From: Pseudomonadota bacterium
GTDB taxonomy: Bacteria > Pseudomonadota > Alphaproteobacteria > Acetobacterales > Acetobacteraceae
Direction of reading: 5' to 3'
NCBI GenBank assembly: GCA_021780935.1
Contig: JAJXXT010000124.1
Span: forward strand, 1-14,090
Length of the DNA: 14,090 nucleotides
Part shown: one piece after another, positions 1-7,413 of the stretch
Layout: each line of letters begins with the position of its first letter
Numbering within the stretch: the first letter of the stretch is position 1
The notes under the pieces: model-generated
The model's input: the letters and a program-made list of their open reading frames with translations, nothing else
Databases searched by the model: none
Told to the model about the DNA's origin: nothing
Position numbers and translations under genes: made by a program

Positions 1-51
1 CGCGAGCAACCCCAGAATCACCACGATGCCGGGCGTAAAACGACCGGTCAA
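1..51 (-). CDS. DppC-type ABC permease, N-terminal fragment cut by the window edge
   Basis: Only about 17 codons are visible. Read leftward from a TTG at 51-49, whose last two bases are shared with the TGA stop of the upstream permease (TTGA overlap), the frame is open to the edge and gives a short polar start followed by a hydrophobic run (TGRFTPGIVVILGLLA). A polar leader leading straight into a first membrane helix is typical of DppC/OppC-type subunits of peptide/nickel ABC importers, and such a gene normally follows the DppB subunit directly. The TTG start is inferred from that overlap; no ATG or GTG lies nearer the junction. Identity rests mainly on position, so confidence is moderate. 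Confidence 0.5.
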   Translation of the reverse strand, partial: MTGRFTPGIVVILGLLA

Positions 52-968
52 CTGCTGAGCCGGATGCGCGGGTCGATGACCGCGTAGACGACGTCGGCGA
101 GAAGATTCATCACGATGAACACGAACGAAACGAACAGTACGATCGCCTGTACCACCAGGAAGTCGCGCGCCGCGATCGCCTGGATGGCGAGCTGACCGAT
201 GCCCGGCCAGGCAAACACGGTCTCGACGATCACGGCGCCGGCAAGCAGGTTGCCGATCTCGAGCGCGGCCACGGTCACCACCGGGATCGCCGCGTTGCGC
301 GCGACGTGGCGGGCGACGGCGGCGCCCAGCGAGAGCCCCCGGGCGCGCGCGGCGGCCACATAGTCGCGCGAGAGTTCGTCGAGCACAGCGATACGCGTCA
401 TCCGCGCGAAGCTCGCCATACTGAGCGCCCCCAGCGCGATCGAGGGCATGATCAGCGACGGCAGGCCTGCAACGCCCGAGGTCGGAAGCCAGCCGAGGAC
501 GACGCCGAACAGCAGGATCATAAGGATTCCGGACCAGAACGTCGGCATGCTCTGCCCGGCGAATACCAGCGCGGCGAGCGACCGCTCCACCAACGAGCCG
601 CGCCAGACCGCCATGGCGACGCCCGCGGGAATGCCGATGCCGACCGCGACCACGAGCGAGCCGGCCGCGAGTTCGATCGTATAGGGGATGCGCGAGCCGA
701 GGATGCTCGCGACCGGCATGCGCTGCACCAGGGAAGTGCCGAGATTGCCCTGCAGTAGCTGCCGCAAGTAGGCGACGTATTGCACGATCAGCGGTCGGTC
801 GAAGCCGAGCTGATGGCGAAGGATCGCTATCTGGTGCGCACTGGCACCCTGTGGGACCAGCAGCAAAGTCGGATCGCCCGATAGACGCATCAGGAAAAAG
901 ACGAGCGTCAGCACGCCGAACGTGGTGACGACCGCCTGCCCAACGCGCCCCGCGATGTGGCGCAGCAC
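48..968 (-). CDS. DppB-type permease of a peptide/nickel-family ABC importer (left cluster)
   Basis: This is an inner-membrane subunit forming half of the translocation channel of a binding-protein-dependent importer. The 306-residue product has the usual DppB length. It shows an N-terminal helix (GQAVVTTFGVLTLVFFLMRL), the periplasmic segment with the family-typical GNLGTSL, several further membrane helices, and the EAA-type cytoplasmic loop near residues 205-225 (AAARARGLSLGAAVARHVARN) that contacts the ATPase. It ends with the characteristic NLLADVVYAVIDPRIR. The start is GTG (968-966), 24 bases after the stop of the binding-protein gene; no strong ribosome-binding site is visible, so translation may depend on the upstream gene. 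It overlaps the next permease by two bases. Its substrate is unknown; the cognate ATPase is not in this cluster within the window. Confidence 0.93.
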   Translation of the reverse strand: MLRHIAGRVGQAVVTTFGVLTLVFFLMRLSGDPTLLLVPQGASAHQIAILRHQLGFDRPLIVQYVAYLRQLLQGNLGTSLVQRMPVASILGSRIPYTIELAAGSLVVAVGIGIPAGVAMAVWRGSLVERSLAALVFAGQSMPTFWSGILMILLFGVVLGWLPTSGVAGLPSLIMPSIALGALSMASFARMTRIAVLDELSRDYVAAARARGLSLGAAVARHVARNAAIPVVTVAALEIGNLLAGAVIVETVFAWPGIGQLAIQAIAARDFLVVQAIVLFVSFVFIVMNLLADVVYAVIDPRIRLSS

Positions 969-992
969 GCGGTCAGCCCCGCATCGACGCCG

Positions 993-2513
993 CTATTTCC
1001 ACTTCATGTCCATGATAAAGAAGGCTTCATTCGGTGTTGGCGTCCATTGCAGCTGGCGCCGTGCGCCATAAATCGCGGCCGCCTGATATAGGCCGACACC
1101 AGGCACGTCCTTGCGCAGGATCTCAAAGGCCGTGTGGTAGTCGGCCATGCGTGCCTTTACGTCCAGCGTCGAACGTGCCTCGTCGACCGCCTTGTCGAAG
1201 GCGGGGTTGGAGTATTTCGACCAGATGCTGCCGGTGTGGAACAGCGGCCAGATCGTGCCGTCCGCGTCCTGGCAGGCGCAGGACCACAGGCCGAAGGCGA
1301 GGCTGCCGGCCTCCTGCGGCGTGCCCTGGCGGTCGCGCAGGTAGCTCGCTTGGTCCATCTGGTGGATCACGACCTTGAGCCCGACCTGGTCCAGCATCTG
1401 CTGGATCGCCTGGATAATGTTCTGCGGATAAGCGGGCGAGGTGAGGAAGGGCAACGTGGCGCCCTCGGCGCCCGCGGCCTTGATCAGCGCCGCGGCCTTC
1501 TGCGGGTCATACGGCCAGGGCTTGATCCCGGTGGGGTAGCCGAAGCTCGCCGGCGTGAGCACGACGCTGACCGGCTTGGCGTAGCCGCCGAGCAGCGCGG
1601 AGATCAGCCCCTTGCGGTCGATCGCCATCGCGATGGCGCGGCGCACACGCACGTTCTTCGTCGGGCCCCATTCGGCGTTGATAAAGAGGTAGCCGACGCG
1701 CTCGGTCGGCACGGCGAGCACCTGCACCGCGCGGTCGGATTGCAATGCCTTCGCATCGTCGGGCGTGATCTGGCGGACGATGTCGGCAACGCCGGCGCGC
1801 AGGTCGGCAACGCGGGTCGCGTCCTGCGGCACCACGCGGAACACGACCTTCTCGAACGGCTGCTTGCCGCCCCAGTAGCCGGGGGTCGCCGAAAGCACGG
1901 ACTGCACGCCGTGCTCCCAGTCCGATAGCTTGTAGGGGCCACTGCCGATCGGGTGCAGGTTGAACTGGGTGTCTCCGACCTTCTCGATATAGGCCTTGGG
2001 CACGATCGAGAGCTTGACGAGCTGTGCGAGTAGGACCGGGTAGGGCGTCTTGGTGGTCAGGGTCACCTGATTCGGCCCGGTCACCGCGGCGCTGGTGATC
2101 TCGTCGAACTGGCTGAGCTGCGGGCTCTTGAAGGCCGGGTTGGTGATGCGCTTGACCGAATAGACGACGTCAGCGGGCGTGAGCTTGCTGCCGTCCTGGA
2201 AGCGGATGTCGTTTCGGATGGTGAAGACGATCTCAGTCGGCGACGTGTAGTGCCAGGACGATGCCACCTGACCCACGATCTTGCCGCTGGTGCTGCGGGT
2301 GACCAGGTTGTCGAAGATGTTGCGGTAGACCGAGTAGCTATCCGTGTCCCATTGCAGCTGCGGGTCCATGGTCGCCACGTCGTTGGGCAGATCCACGGTA
2401 AGCTTCGTCTTCGGCGCTGCCAGTGCCGGGGCAGGTGCACCGATAAGGCCGACGATTCCGATGGTCGTTATGGCCGCCACCAGGAAAGCCGATTTCATGC
2501 TGCCCATAATCAT
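993..2513 (-). CDS. Extracellular solute-binding protein, family 5 (peptide/nickel type), Sec-exported
   Basis: This is the periplasmic receptor that captures the ligand and delivers it to the adjacent permeases. The product from this start is 506 residues, normal for SBP_bac_5 (DppA/OppA-like). A Sec signal peptide is clear: MKSAF, a hydrophobic core (LVAAITTIGIVGLIGA) and a PALA-A cleavage site. The mature protein begins with a beta strand (LTVDLPNDVATMDPQL), and the family signature RFQDGSKLTPADVVYSVKR follows. The later VRRAIAMAIDRKGLISALL block is also typical. Start choice: an in-frame GTG at 2525 is possible, but the ATG at 2513 sits just after a GGGGGGA tract (minus strand, about 2517-2523) that could serve as Shine-Dalgarno; ATGs at 2507 and 2498 are also possible. 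Ligand not predictable. It leads the permease genes, 228 bases downstream of the regulator on the same strand. Confidence 0.93.
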   Translation of the reverse strand: MIMGSMKSAFLVAAITTIGIVGLIGAPAPALAAPKTKLTVDLPNDVATMDPQLQWDTDSYSVYRNIFDNLVTRSTSGKIVGQVASSWHYTSPTEIVFTIRNDIRFQDGSKLTPADVVYSVKRITNPAFKSPQLSQFDEITSAAVTGPNQVTLTTKTPYPVLLAQLVKLSIVPKAYIEKVGDTQFNLHPIGSGPYKLSDWEHGVQSVLSATPGYWGGKQPFEKVVFRVVPQDATRVADLRAGVADIVRQITPDDAKALQSDRAVQVLAVPTERVGYLFINAEWGPTKNVRVRRAIAMAIDRKGLISALLGGYAKPVSVVLTPASFGYPTGIKPWPYDPQKAAALIKAAGAEGATLPFLTSPAYPQNIIQAIQQMLDQVGLKVVIHQMDQASYLRDRQGTPQEAGSLAFGLWSCACQDADGTIWPLFHTGSIWSKYSNPAFDKAVDEARSTLDVKARMADYHTAFEILRKDVPGVGLYQAAAIYGARRQLQWTPTPNEAFFIMDMKWK

Positions 2514-2753
2514 CTGTCCCCCCACGCAAGGCAGACAAAGTTGTGGACGCGCGCGGCGGTCAGCGCAATAGAGCGCGCCCTCCCGTCAGCCGGAGTTCAG
2601 GTCCAGGCGGGAGAGCTTGGGGAGTTTCCCCGCGGCGTCTTCACCGCAAGCCCCGCCGCCGACGAAACCGAAGCGGCGGCAGAGGGTGAACACCGCCTCG
2701 AACGTAGCACTATGTAGGCCGCACTTGCCTGGCGGCGGCCTGCGGCCAAGCGC
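2514..2753 (-). other. Intergenic region between the regulator and the left transport genes
   Basis: About 240 bases without a convincing gene. It should hold the promoter of the minus-strand transport operon, but no good -35/-10 pair could be recognised. It contains a weak 7-bp stem-loop after the regulator (2717-2747) and a short inverted repeat GGGGA-gtt-TCCCC at 2619-2631. The palindrome found at 3536-3551 is not repeated here. Confidence 0.5.
2717..2747 (-). terminator. Weak stem-loop downstream of the regulator gene
   Basis: GGCCGCA at 2717-2723 and TGCGGCC at 2741-2747 form a perfect 7-bp GC stem with a 17-base loop, beginning 6 bases after the regulator stop codon. There is no T tract, so it is a candidate Rho-independent terminator or attenuating hairpin only. 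GC-rich DNA produces such repeats by chance. Confidence 0.25.
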
Positions 2754-3545
2754 TCAGCGTACCTCGTGAACGTAACGATGCTGTTCCGTTCGTGCGCGGT
2801 GCGTGGCGAGCAGGCAGGGTCTGCCCGCCTGGTCGTAAGATGTTTCCTCGATCACCAGCAGCGCCGCAGGCTCCGGCAGCGACAGCAGGGCCCGATCCTC
2901 CGTGCTCGCCAGCACCGCCCCCAACTCCTCGCGCACCGCGGTGACGCGCAAGCCCCAGCGGTCCAGCAGGTAGAGGTAGAGCAGCTGCGGCAGCGCCACG
3001 GGATCACGAGGGAAACCTGGAACCAACGCGACAGGTATCCTGTACATATCCAGCATGATCGCCTGGCCTTCGATGCTGCGGCGACGATGGATACGGATCA
3101 CGGGCTCGTCCGTCGCGATACCAAGTCGGCGCGCGTCCTCCGCCGACGGTTGTTCCTCGAATAGCGCCAGCGTCTCGGCCTTCGAGTGCAACAGCACGCC
3201 ATCGGCACCGCGCAGGCGGAAGTAGCGGAAGAAGAAGCGCAACGAATGCGCCGGGCTGCGCCCCGTCACCACCGTGCCGACGCGCGGGCGGCGGGTCAGC
3301 ATCCCCTCGGCCACCAGCGCCGCCAACGCCTTGCGCACCGTGCCGACGGCGACACTGAACTGCGTGCTTAGCTCGACCTCACCTGGAATCGCGCCGCTAG
3401 GCGCCCACTCACCGAGCAGGATGCGCTCGGACAGCGTGCGCTTCAGCCGCTCATGCAGTGGCACGAACGCTCGGTTTTCATCGCCGTCATCGACGTCCTG
3501 GCTTGACAACCTTGCCGGTTCCCTGGGCATAGTTGATTTCTGCAT
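2754..3545 (-). CDS. GntR-family transcriptional regulator with UTRA ligand-binding domain (HutC subfamily)
   Basis: This is a DNA-binding, ligand-responsive regulator, most often a repressor in this subfamily. From the chosen ATG it has 263 residues. Residues about 28-95 form the GntR winged helix: VPLHERLKRTLSERILLGEW, then the recognition helix region EVELSTQFSVAVGTVRKAL, then the wing (RRPRVGTVVTG). The remainder matches a UTRA effector domain, with an RIHRRRSIEGQAIMLDMYRIP-like strand pair and a C-terminal EETSYDQAGRP motif. Three starts are possible: 3590, 3545 and 3530. I chose 3545, but its ATG lies inside a perfect palindrome (3536-3551), so 3530 would leave that operator in the leader. 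None has a strong ribosome-binding site. It lies between two divergent transport clusters and is the obvious candidate to control both. Inducer unknown. Confidence 0.9.
   Translation of the reverse strand: MQKSTMPREPARLSSQDVDDGDENRAFVPLHERLKRTLSERILLGEWAPSGAIPGEVELSTQFSVAVGTVRKALAALVAEGMLTRRPRVGTVVTGRSPAHSLRFFFRYFRLRGADGVLLHSKAETLALFEEQPSAEDARRLGIATDEPVIRIHRRRSIEGQAIMLDMYRIPVALVPGFPRDPVALPQLLYLYLLDRWGLRVTAVREELGAVLASTEDRALLSLPEPAALLVIEETSYDQAGRPCLLATHRARTEQHRYVHEVR
3503..3533 (+). promoter_or_regulatory. Possible sigma70-type promoter for the right operon
   Basis: A perfect TTGACA lies at 3503-3508. The best -10-like hexamer is CATAGT at 3528-3533 (4 of 6 to TATAAT), but the spacer of 19 bases is longer than the ideal 17. 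If real, transcription would start near 3540, inside the 3536-3551 palindrome, so a bound regulator could block it. It overlaps the regulator's 5' coding end. This is suggestive only. Confidence 0.35.
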
Positions 3546-3551
3546 AGAAAT
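3536..3551. promoter_or_regulatory. Perfect 16-bp palindrome, candidate GntR operator
   Basis: ATTTCT-gcat-AGAAAT has two perfect 6-bp arms around a 4-base centre and is AT-rich in otherwise GC-rich DNA. It lies between the divergent regulator and M20 operon, covers the regulator ATG at 3545-3543, and ends one base before the plus-strand ATG at 3552. GntR dimers bind such two-fold symmetric sites. Autoregulation plus control of the right operon is inferred, not shown. Confidence 0.55.
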
Positions 3552-3600
3552 ATGGCGGCGTCCAATCCCTATTCCGGCACAAGCGTCCACGCCCGCTACC

Positions 3601-4866
3601 CTGACCCACGCCGCATCTTACATCGGGGCGCGGCAGGACACGTGGCTGGACGCCCTGCGATCCTTGGTGGAGATCGATACCAGCTTTCCACCGGGAGGCG
3701 GATACGCCGCCTTTGCCGACCTGCTGGAAGCGCTGTTCGCCCCGCGCGGGTTCACCTGCCGGCGCGTGGAGGTGCCCGAGGCGTTGTGGGCAACGCCGGA
3801 GAGCCATGGTTCGCGCGTCAACCTCGTCGCGGAACCGATGCAACGGCGCCACCCAGCCTGCGGCATCTATGTGCATACGGACACGGTGCCGGCCGGCGAG
3901 GGCTGGACGCGCCCGCCCTTTGCGCTGACGCGCGAGGGCGACTGCCTGTACGGCCGCGGCACCGCGGACATGAAGGGCACCATCGCTGCGTTAATCGCTG
4001 CCATCGACGCCGCGGCTGCTTCATGCCTGCCCCTTGCGCGCGACCCCGTACTTCTCGCCTGCACCGACGAGGAGGGTGGTCTCTATCCTGGCGTGCGTTA
4101 CCTCGCCGAACAAAACCTGCTGGGCTGTGAAGAACTTATCTGCCTCAATGGCGGCGCGGCGCCGCGCATTTGGGCAGGCTGCTTCGGCAGCCTCGATATC
4201 GCGATCATGGTGCAGGGCCGCGCCGCGCATTCCGGCGACCCGGGGCCCGACGGTGTTAACGCGGTGGAGGAGGCCCTGCCCGCGCTGACGGCGCTGATGG
4301 CGCTGAAGCGCGAGGTGGAAACGCGGATCTCGGCGCTCCCGCCGCCCCCTACACGTGGCCAGCCGCTCACAGCGCGGCTGACCATCGCCTCGGTACGGGG
4401 CGGCGCGAAGGGCTCAGCGCTGCCTGGAAGCTGCCGCATCCTGGTCAACCGCCGCGTGATTCCTGAAGAGACGATGGAGGGTGCACTGGCCGAGATCGAA
4501 CAGACCGTCGCCGGCGCGCGCGGGCACAGCAAGGCCCTTTCCATCACGACCCAGCTCGTGGGCCGTCTCGATCCCGTTACGAACCCCGATGGTGCGCGCT
4601 GCTGGCCGCGCTGGCGCCAAGCGCTCGGCTGGGGCTTCGGCTGGCCCGAAGCCAGCTTCGCCCGCTACGGTTCCTCCACCAGTTCGGACATGGGCTTCGT
4701 GCAGCGCGCGGGCCTGTCCGAGATCATGCTTGGCGGCTTGGTGCGCCCGGAAAGCCACGGCCACGGCCCTGACGAGTTCACCACGGTGCAGGACATCGCA
4801 TCGCTCGCGCGTGCTCTGCTCGCCTACCTCGCCGATTCACCCATCCCCGCAGGAGACACGCCATGA
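3601..4866 (+). CDS. M20-family metallo-amidohydrolase (ArgE/DapE/CPG2-like), start uncertain
   Basis: M20 enzymes hydrolyse amide bonds of N-acyl amino acids or small peptides in the cytoplasm. Visible motifs: HTDTVPAGEGW (ligand His at 3874), GRGTADMKG (bridging Asp at 3967), CTDEEGG (base Glu 4069, ligand Glu 4072), the dimerisation-domain GRAAHSGDPGPDGVNAVEE, and the final ESHGHGPDEF (His at 4762). The acidic ligand normally found in a 'GEPT'-type motif is not evident; the aligned stretch reads LNGGAAPR (about 4144-4167). The start is a problem: homologous sequence begins by about 3601, where the frame offers only CTG, and the nearest upstream in-frame starts (GTG 3436, ATG 3421) lie inside the opposite-strand regulator. 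An ATG at 3552 is one frame off. The start given here marks the conserved region, not a proven codon. Its stop overlaps the next ATG (ATGA). It is the first gene of the right operon. Confidence 0.88.
   Translation: MTHAASYIGARQDTWLDALRSLVEIDTSFPPGGGYAAFADLLEALFAPRGFTCRRVEVPEALWATPESHGSRVNLVAEPMQRRHPACGIYVHTDTVPAGEGWTRPPFALTREGDCLYGRGTADMKGTIAALIAAIDAAAASCLPLARDPVLLACTDEEGGLYPGVRYLAEQNLLGCEELICLNGGAAPRIWAGCFGSLDIAIMVQGRAAHSGDPGPDGVNAVEEALPALTALMALKREVETRISALPPPPTRGQPLTARLTIASVRGGAKGSALPGSCRILVNRRVIPEETMEGALAEIEQTVAGARGHSKALSITTQLVGRLDPVTNPDGARCWPRWRQALGWGFGWPEASFARYGSSTSSDMGFVQRAGLSEIMLGGLVRPESHGHGPDEFTTVQDIASLARALLAYLADSPIPAGDTP
4851..4855 (+). promoter_or_regulatory. Ribosome-binding site for the second solute-binding protein
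   Basis: AGGAG stands 7 bases before the ATG at 4863, inside the end of the M20 coding sequence. It supports that start and independent re-initiation at the ATGA overlap, and suits the high level usually needed for a periplasmic receptor. Confidence 0.7.
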
Positions 4867-6425
4867 CCCCTCGCCGCACACTCCTCGCCGGCGCCGCAGC
4901 GCTCGGTGCCATCCTCCCCTTCGCGCCCGCCTTCTCCTCGGCGGAGGCAGCGACCGCAACGCCGCGCCAGGGTGGCGTGCTCCGCGTCTCGGTGAACCAG
5001 GCGGCCAGTGTGCTGAACCCGCTACTCACCCGCGTGAACCCCGAATATCTCGTGAGCGAACTGCTCTATTCCGGCCTCACGCGCCTGCGCCTTGACATGA
5101 CCGCCGAGCCCGATCTCGCGGAGAGCTGGACCACCAGCGCGGACCTCGCCACCTGGACCTTCAAGCTGCGGCCCAACCTCGCCTTCCAGGACGGAACGCC
5201 CTGCACCGGCAAGGACGTCGAGGCGAGCTTCCAGCGGATGATGGACCCAAAGGCCGGCTCCGCAGCACGCACCAATATCGGCCCGGTGAAGGACGTCGTG
5301 GCCACCGACGCGACGACGGTCGTCTTCCACCTCCAGGGCCCCTACGCGGACCTGCCCGTGGCGCTCGCCTATACGAACGCCAAGATCATTCCGGCGGCGA
5401 TCGCCAAGGGCGACATGAGCGTGCTGTCGCACAGCGCCAACGGGACCGGCCCGTTCAAGCTCGTCTCCTTCTCGCCCGAGCGCCAGATCGTCGTCGAGCG
5501 CAACCCGCATTACTGGGACCCCACGCGCCCGCACGTCGATCGCGTCGAGGTGGTGATCTATCCCGACCCGACGGCCGAGGCTTCAGCACTGATCGCCGGT
5601 GATACCGACCTCATGGCCGAGACCCAGCCCTCGCAGTTCGGCCGGCTCAGATCCGCTAAGGGGGTGGTGCCGCTGCGTGTGCCCTCCGGCCAGTTCCTGA
5701 ACGTCAACATGGCCTGCTACGCCAAGCCGTTCTCCGACATGCGCATCCGCCAGGCGCTGGCGCTCACCGTCGATCGCAAGGCGATGGTCGGGTTCGTGGC
5801 GGAGGGCTACGGCACGCCGGGCGACGACACGCCGATCAGCCCCGCCTACCATTTCTACGACAAGATGCCGTTGAAGCAGCGCAACATACCTGAGGCGCGC
5901 AAGCTGCTGGCTGAAGCGGGCTATCCCAACGGCATCGACCTCACCCTTGTCGCCTCGGTGAACCCGTCGACGCGCGCGCAGCTGGCAGTGGCGATGCGCG
6001 AGATGGCGAAAGAAGCCGGGTTTCGTATCAAGGTGCAGACCATGCCGCACGCGACCTACCTCGCGACGGTCTGGAAGAAGGGCCATTTCTACGTCGGCTT
6101 CTACAACATGCAGGCAACCGCCGACGCCATCTTCTCGCTGCTCTACACCTCCAACGCCGCTTGGCCGGAGACGCGCTGGGATAACAAAAAGTTCGACCAG
6201 CTGGTCGAGCAGGCACGCATCACCACGGACGAGGCGAAGCGGGCGGCGCTCTATGCCCAGGCGCAGGAGCTGATGAACCAGCAGGTGCCCTCCGTCATCC
6301 CGGTCTTCTTCGACCTGCTGGCGGCCAAGCGCGGCTATGTGGAGAACTACGCGCTCAATCCGCGCGGTGCCGTGTTCCTGCTCGACAAGCTGTGGCTCGG
6401 CAAGAATGCACCGCATCGTGCCTGA
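4863..6425 (+). CDS. Extracellular solute-binding protein, family 5, with Tat-like signal
   Basis: This is the periplasmic receptor of the right-hand importer: 520 residues, normal for SBP_bac_5. The N-terminus MTPRRTLLAGAAALGAIL carries a twin arginine followed by a weakly hydrophobic Ala/Leu stretch and an AEAA-type cleavage region near residues 27-31, which suggests Tat export, unlike the Sec signal of the left receptor. The mature start GGVLRVSVNQAASVLNPLL, the signature LAFQDGTPCTGKDVEASF and the MRIRQALALTVDRKAMVGF block are typical. The ATG overlaps the preceding stop and has a good AGGAG. The two receptors share only family-level features, so different or partly overlapping ligands are likely. 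A 40-base gap separates it from the permease. The ligand is unknown but presumably the substrate or a relative of the substrate of the three co-encoded hydrolases. Confidence 0.94.
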   Translation: MTPRRTLLAGAAALGAILPFAPAFSSAEAATATPRQGGVLRVSVNQAASVLNPLLTRVNPEYLVSELLYSGLTRLRLDMTAEPDLAESWTTSADLATWTFKLRPNLAFQDGTPCTGKDVEASFQRMMDPKAGSAARTNIGPVKDVVATDATTVVFHLQGPYADLPVALAYTNAKIIPAAIAKGDMSVLSHSANGTGPFKLVSFSPERQIVVERNPHYWDPTRPHVDRVEVVIYPDPTAEASALIAGDTDLMAETQPSQFGRLRSAKGVVPLRVPSGQFLNVNMACYAKPFSDMRIRQALALTVDRKAMVGFVAEGYGTPGDDTPISPAYHFYDKMPLKQRNIPEARKLLAEAGYPNGIDLTLVASVNPSTRAQLAVAMREMAKEAGFRIKVQTMPHATYLATVWKKGHFYVGFYNMQATADAIFSLLYTSNAAWPETRWDNKKFDQLVEQARITTDEAKRAALYAQAQELMNQQVPSVIPVFFDLLAAKRGYVENYALNPRGAVFLLDKLWLGKNAPHRA

Positions 6426-6465
6426 GATGGCCATCCTCGAATCCGCGGCGGCCTGAGCGGGCCCG

Positions 6466-7413
6466 ATGTCGCTCGCCTGGCTGCTGCGTCGCCTGCTGCT
6501 GATGGCGTACACCATGCTCGTGGTCTCGGTGCTGGTGTTCGCCATCACGCAGGTGCTGCCCGCCGACGCCGCGGTGACGCTGCTGGGACAGAACGCGACC
6601 CCCGCGGCGCTCGCTGCCCTGCGTCAAGAGCTCGGCCTCTCCGATCCCGTGGGGCTGCAGTTCTGGCACTGGTTCTGGGCGCTGCTGCGCGGGAATTTTG
6701 GCACATCAATGCGCACCGGCCTGCCGGTGGGCCCGACCATGTTCACGGCACTCTCGCGCTCCCTGCTGCTCGCGGCGTGTTCCATCATGCTGATGCTCGT
6801 CGTCGCGGTGCCGCTCGGCGTCCTGGCGGCCCTGCGCCGCGGCCGGGCGCTCGATCTCCTCGCCGGCCTCGTCTCCTATCTCGGCATCTCGGTGCCCGAG
6901 TTCGTCACCGCCACGTTCGTCCTCGTCGTGCTCGCGGATCGGCTCGGCTGGCTTCCGGCTACTGGCTATGTGCCAATCACGAAACATTTTATCGGCGGCG
7001 TGCGCCATCTCATAGCGCCGGTTCTGACGATCTCGCTGGTGCTGATCGCGCATGTCGCGCGCATGATGCGCTCGGAAACGATCGATGTCCTGGCCAGCGA
7101 CTATGTGCGAGCGGCAGAGCTGAAGGGGCTCTCGCGCCGGACCGTGCTGCTGCGCCACGTGCTGCGCAACGCGCTGCTGCCGGTGGTGACGGTGGTGGCG
7201 CTGGATGTCGGCTACCTGCTCGGCGGCATCATCGTCGTCGAGGAGATCTTCGCCATCCCCGGCATCGGCCGCGAGTTGTTGATCGCGATCCAGAACCGAG
7301 ACCTGCCCTCGATCCAGGCGGGTGCGCTGATCATGGCCGGCACCTATGCCGTCACGAACCTGCTCGCTGATATCGCCTACGCGCTGCTTGACCCGCGGCT
7401 ACGCTATGACTGA
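6466..7413 (+). CDS. DppB-type permease of a peptide/nickel-family ABC importer (right cluster)
   Basis: This inner-membrane channel subunit has 315 residues, the family length. Residues 1-30 hold the first helix (LLLMAYTMLVVSVLVFAITQ) after a short RR-containing leader. A periplasmic region with GNFGTSMRTGLPV and four or more helices follow. The EAA loop lies at about 223-245 (AAELKGLSRRTVLLRHVLRN), and the C-terminus is NLLADIAYALLDPRLRYD. The ATG at 6466 has only a weak GAGCGGG upstream, 40 bases after the receptor stop; the gap could encode only a trivial 9-residue peptide. Its stop lies 8 bases inside the next gene. It pairs with the downstream DppC subunit and the fused ATPase. It is clearly homologous to the left DppB but not a recent duplicate, as the sequences differ throughout. 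Confidence 0.94.
   Translation: MSLAWLLRRLLLMAYTMLVVSVLVFAITQVLPADAAVTLLGQNATPAALAALRQELGLSDPVGLQFWHWFWALLRGNFGTSMRTGLPVGPTMFTALSRSLLLAACSIMLMLVVAVPLGVLAALRRGRALDLLAGLVSYLGISVPEFVTATFVLVVLADRLGWLPATGYVPITKHFIGGVRHLIAPVLTISLVLIAHVARMMRSETIDVLASDYVRAAELKGLSRRTVLLRHVLRNALLPVVTVVALDVGYLLGGIIVVEEIFAIPGIGRELLIAIQNRDLPSIQAGALIMAGTYAVTNLLADIAYALLDPRLRYD

Noticed and set aside
1134..1928. Long plus-strand open frame (264 codons) opposite the left solute-binding protein
   Set aside because: Product is rich in Arg, Gly, Val and Asp with no domain, and lies antisense to a well-supported gene; long antisense frames are expected in GC-rich DNA.
2619..2631. GGGGA-gtt-TCCCC inverted repeat upstream of the left receptor as an operator
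   Set aside because: Short, GC-rich and unlike the 3536-3551 palindrome; likely by chance.
3552..4130. Plus-strand frame from ATG 3552 as an independent gene
   Set aside because: After the first few codons it becomes an Arg/His-rich shadow of the M20 gene; useful only as a possible shifted start for that gene.
5583..6548. Long minus-strand open frame (321 codons) opposite the second solute-binding protein
   Set aside because: Low-complexity His/Arg/Glu-rich translation, no motif, fully antisense to a clear family-5 binding protein and the permease start.
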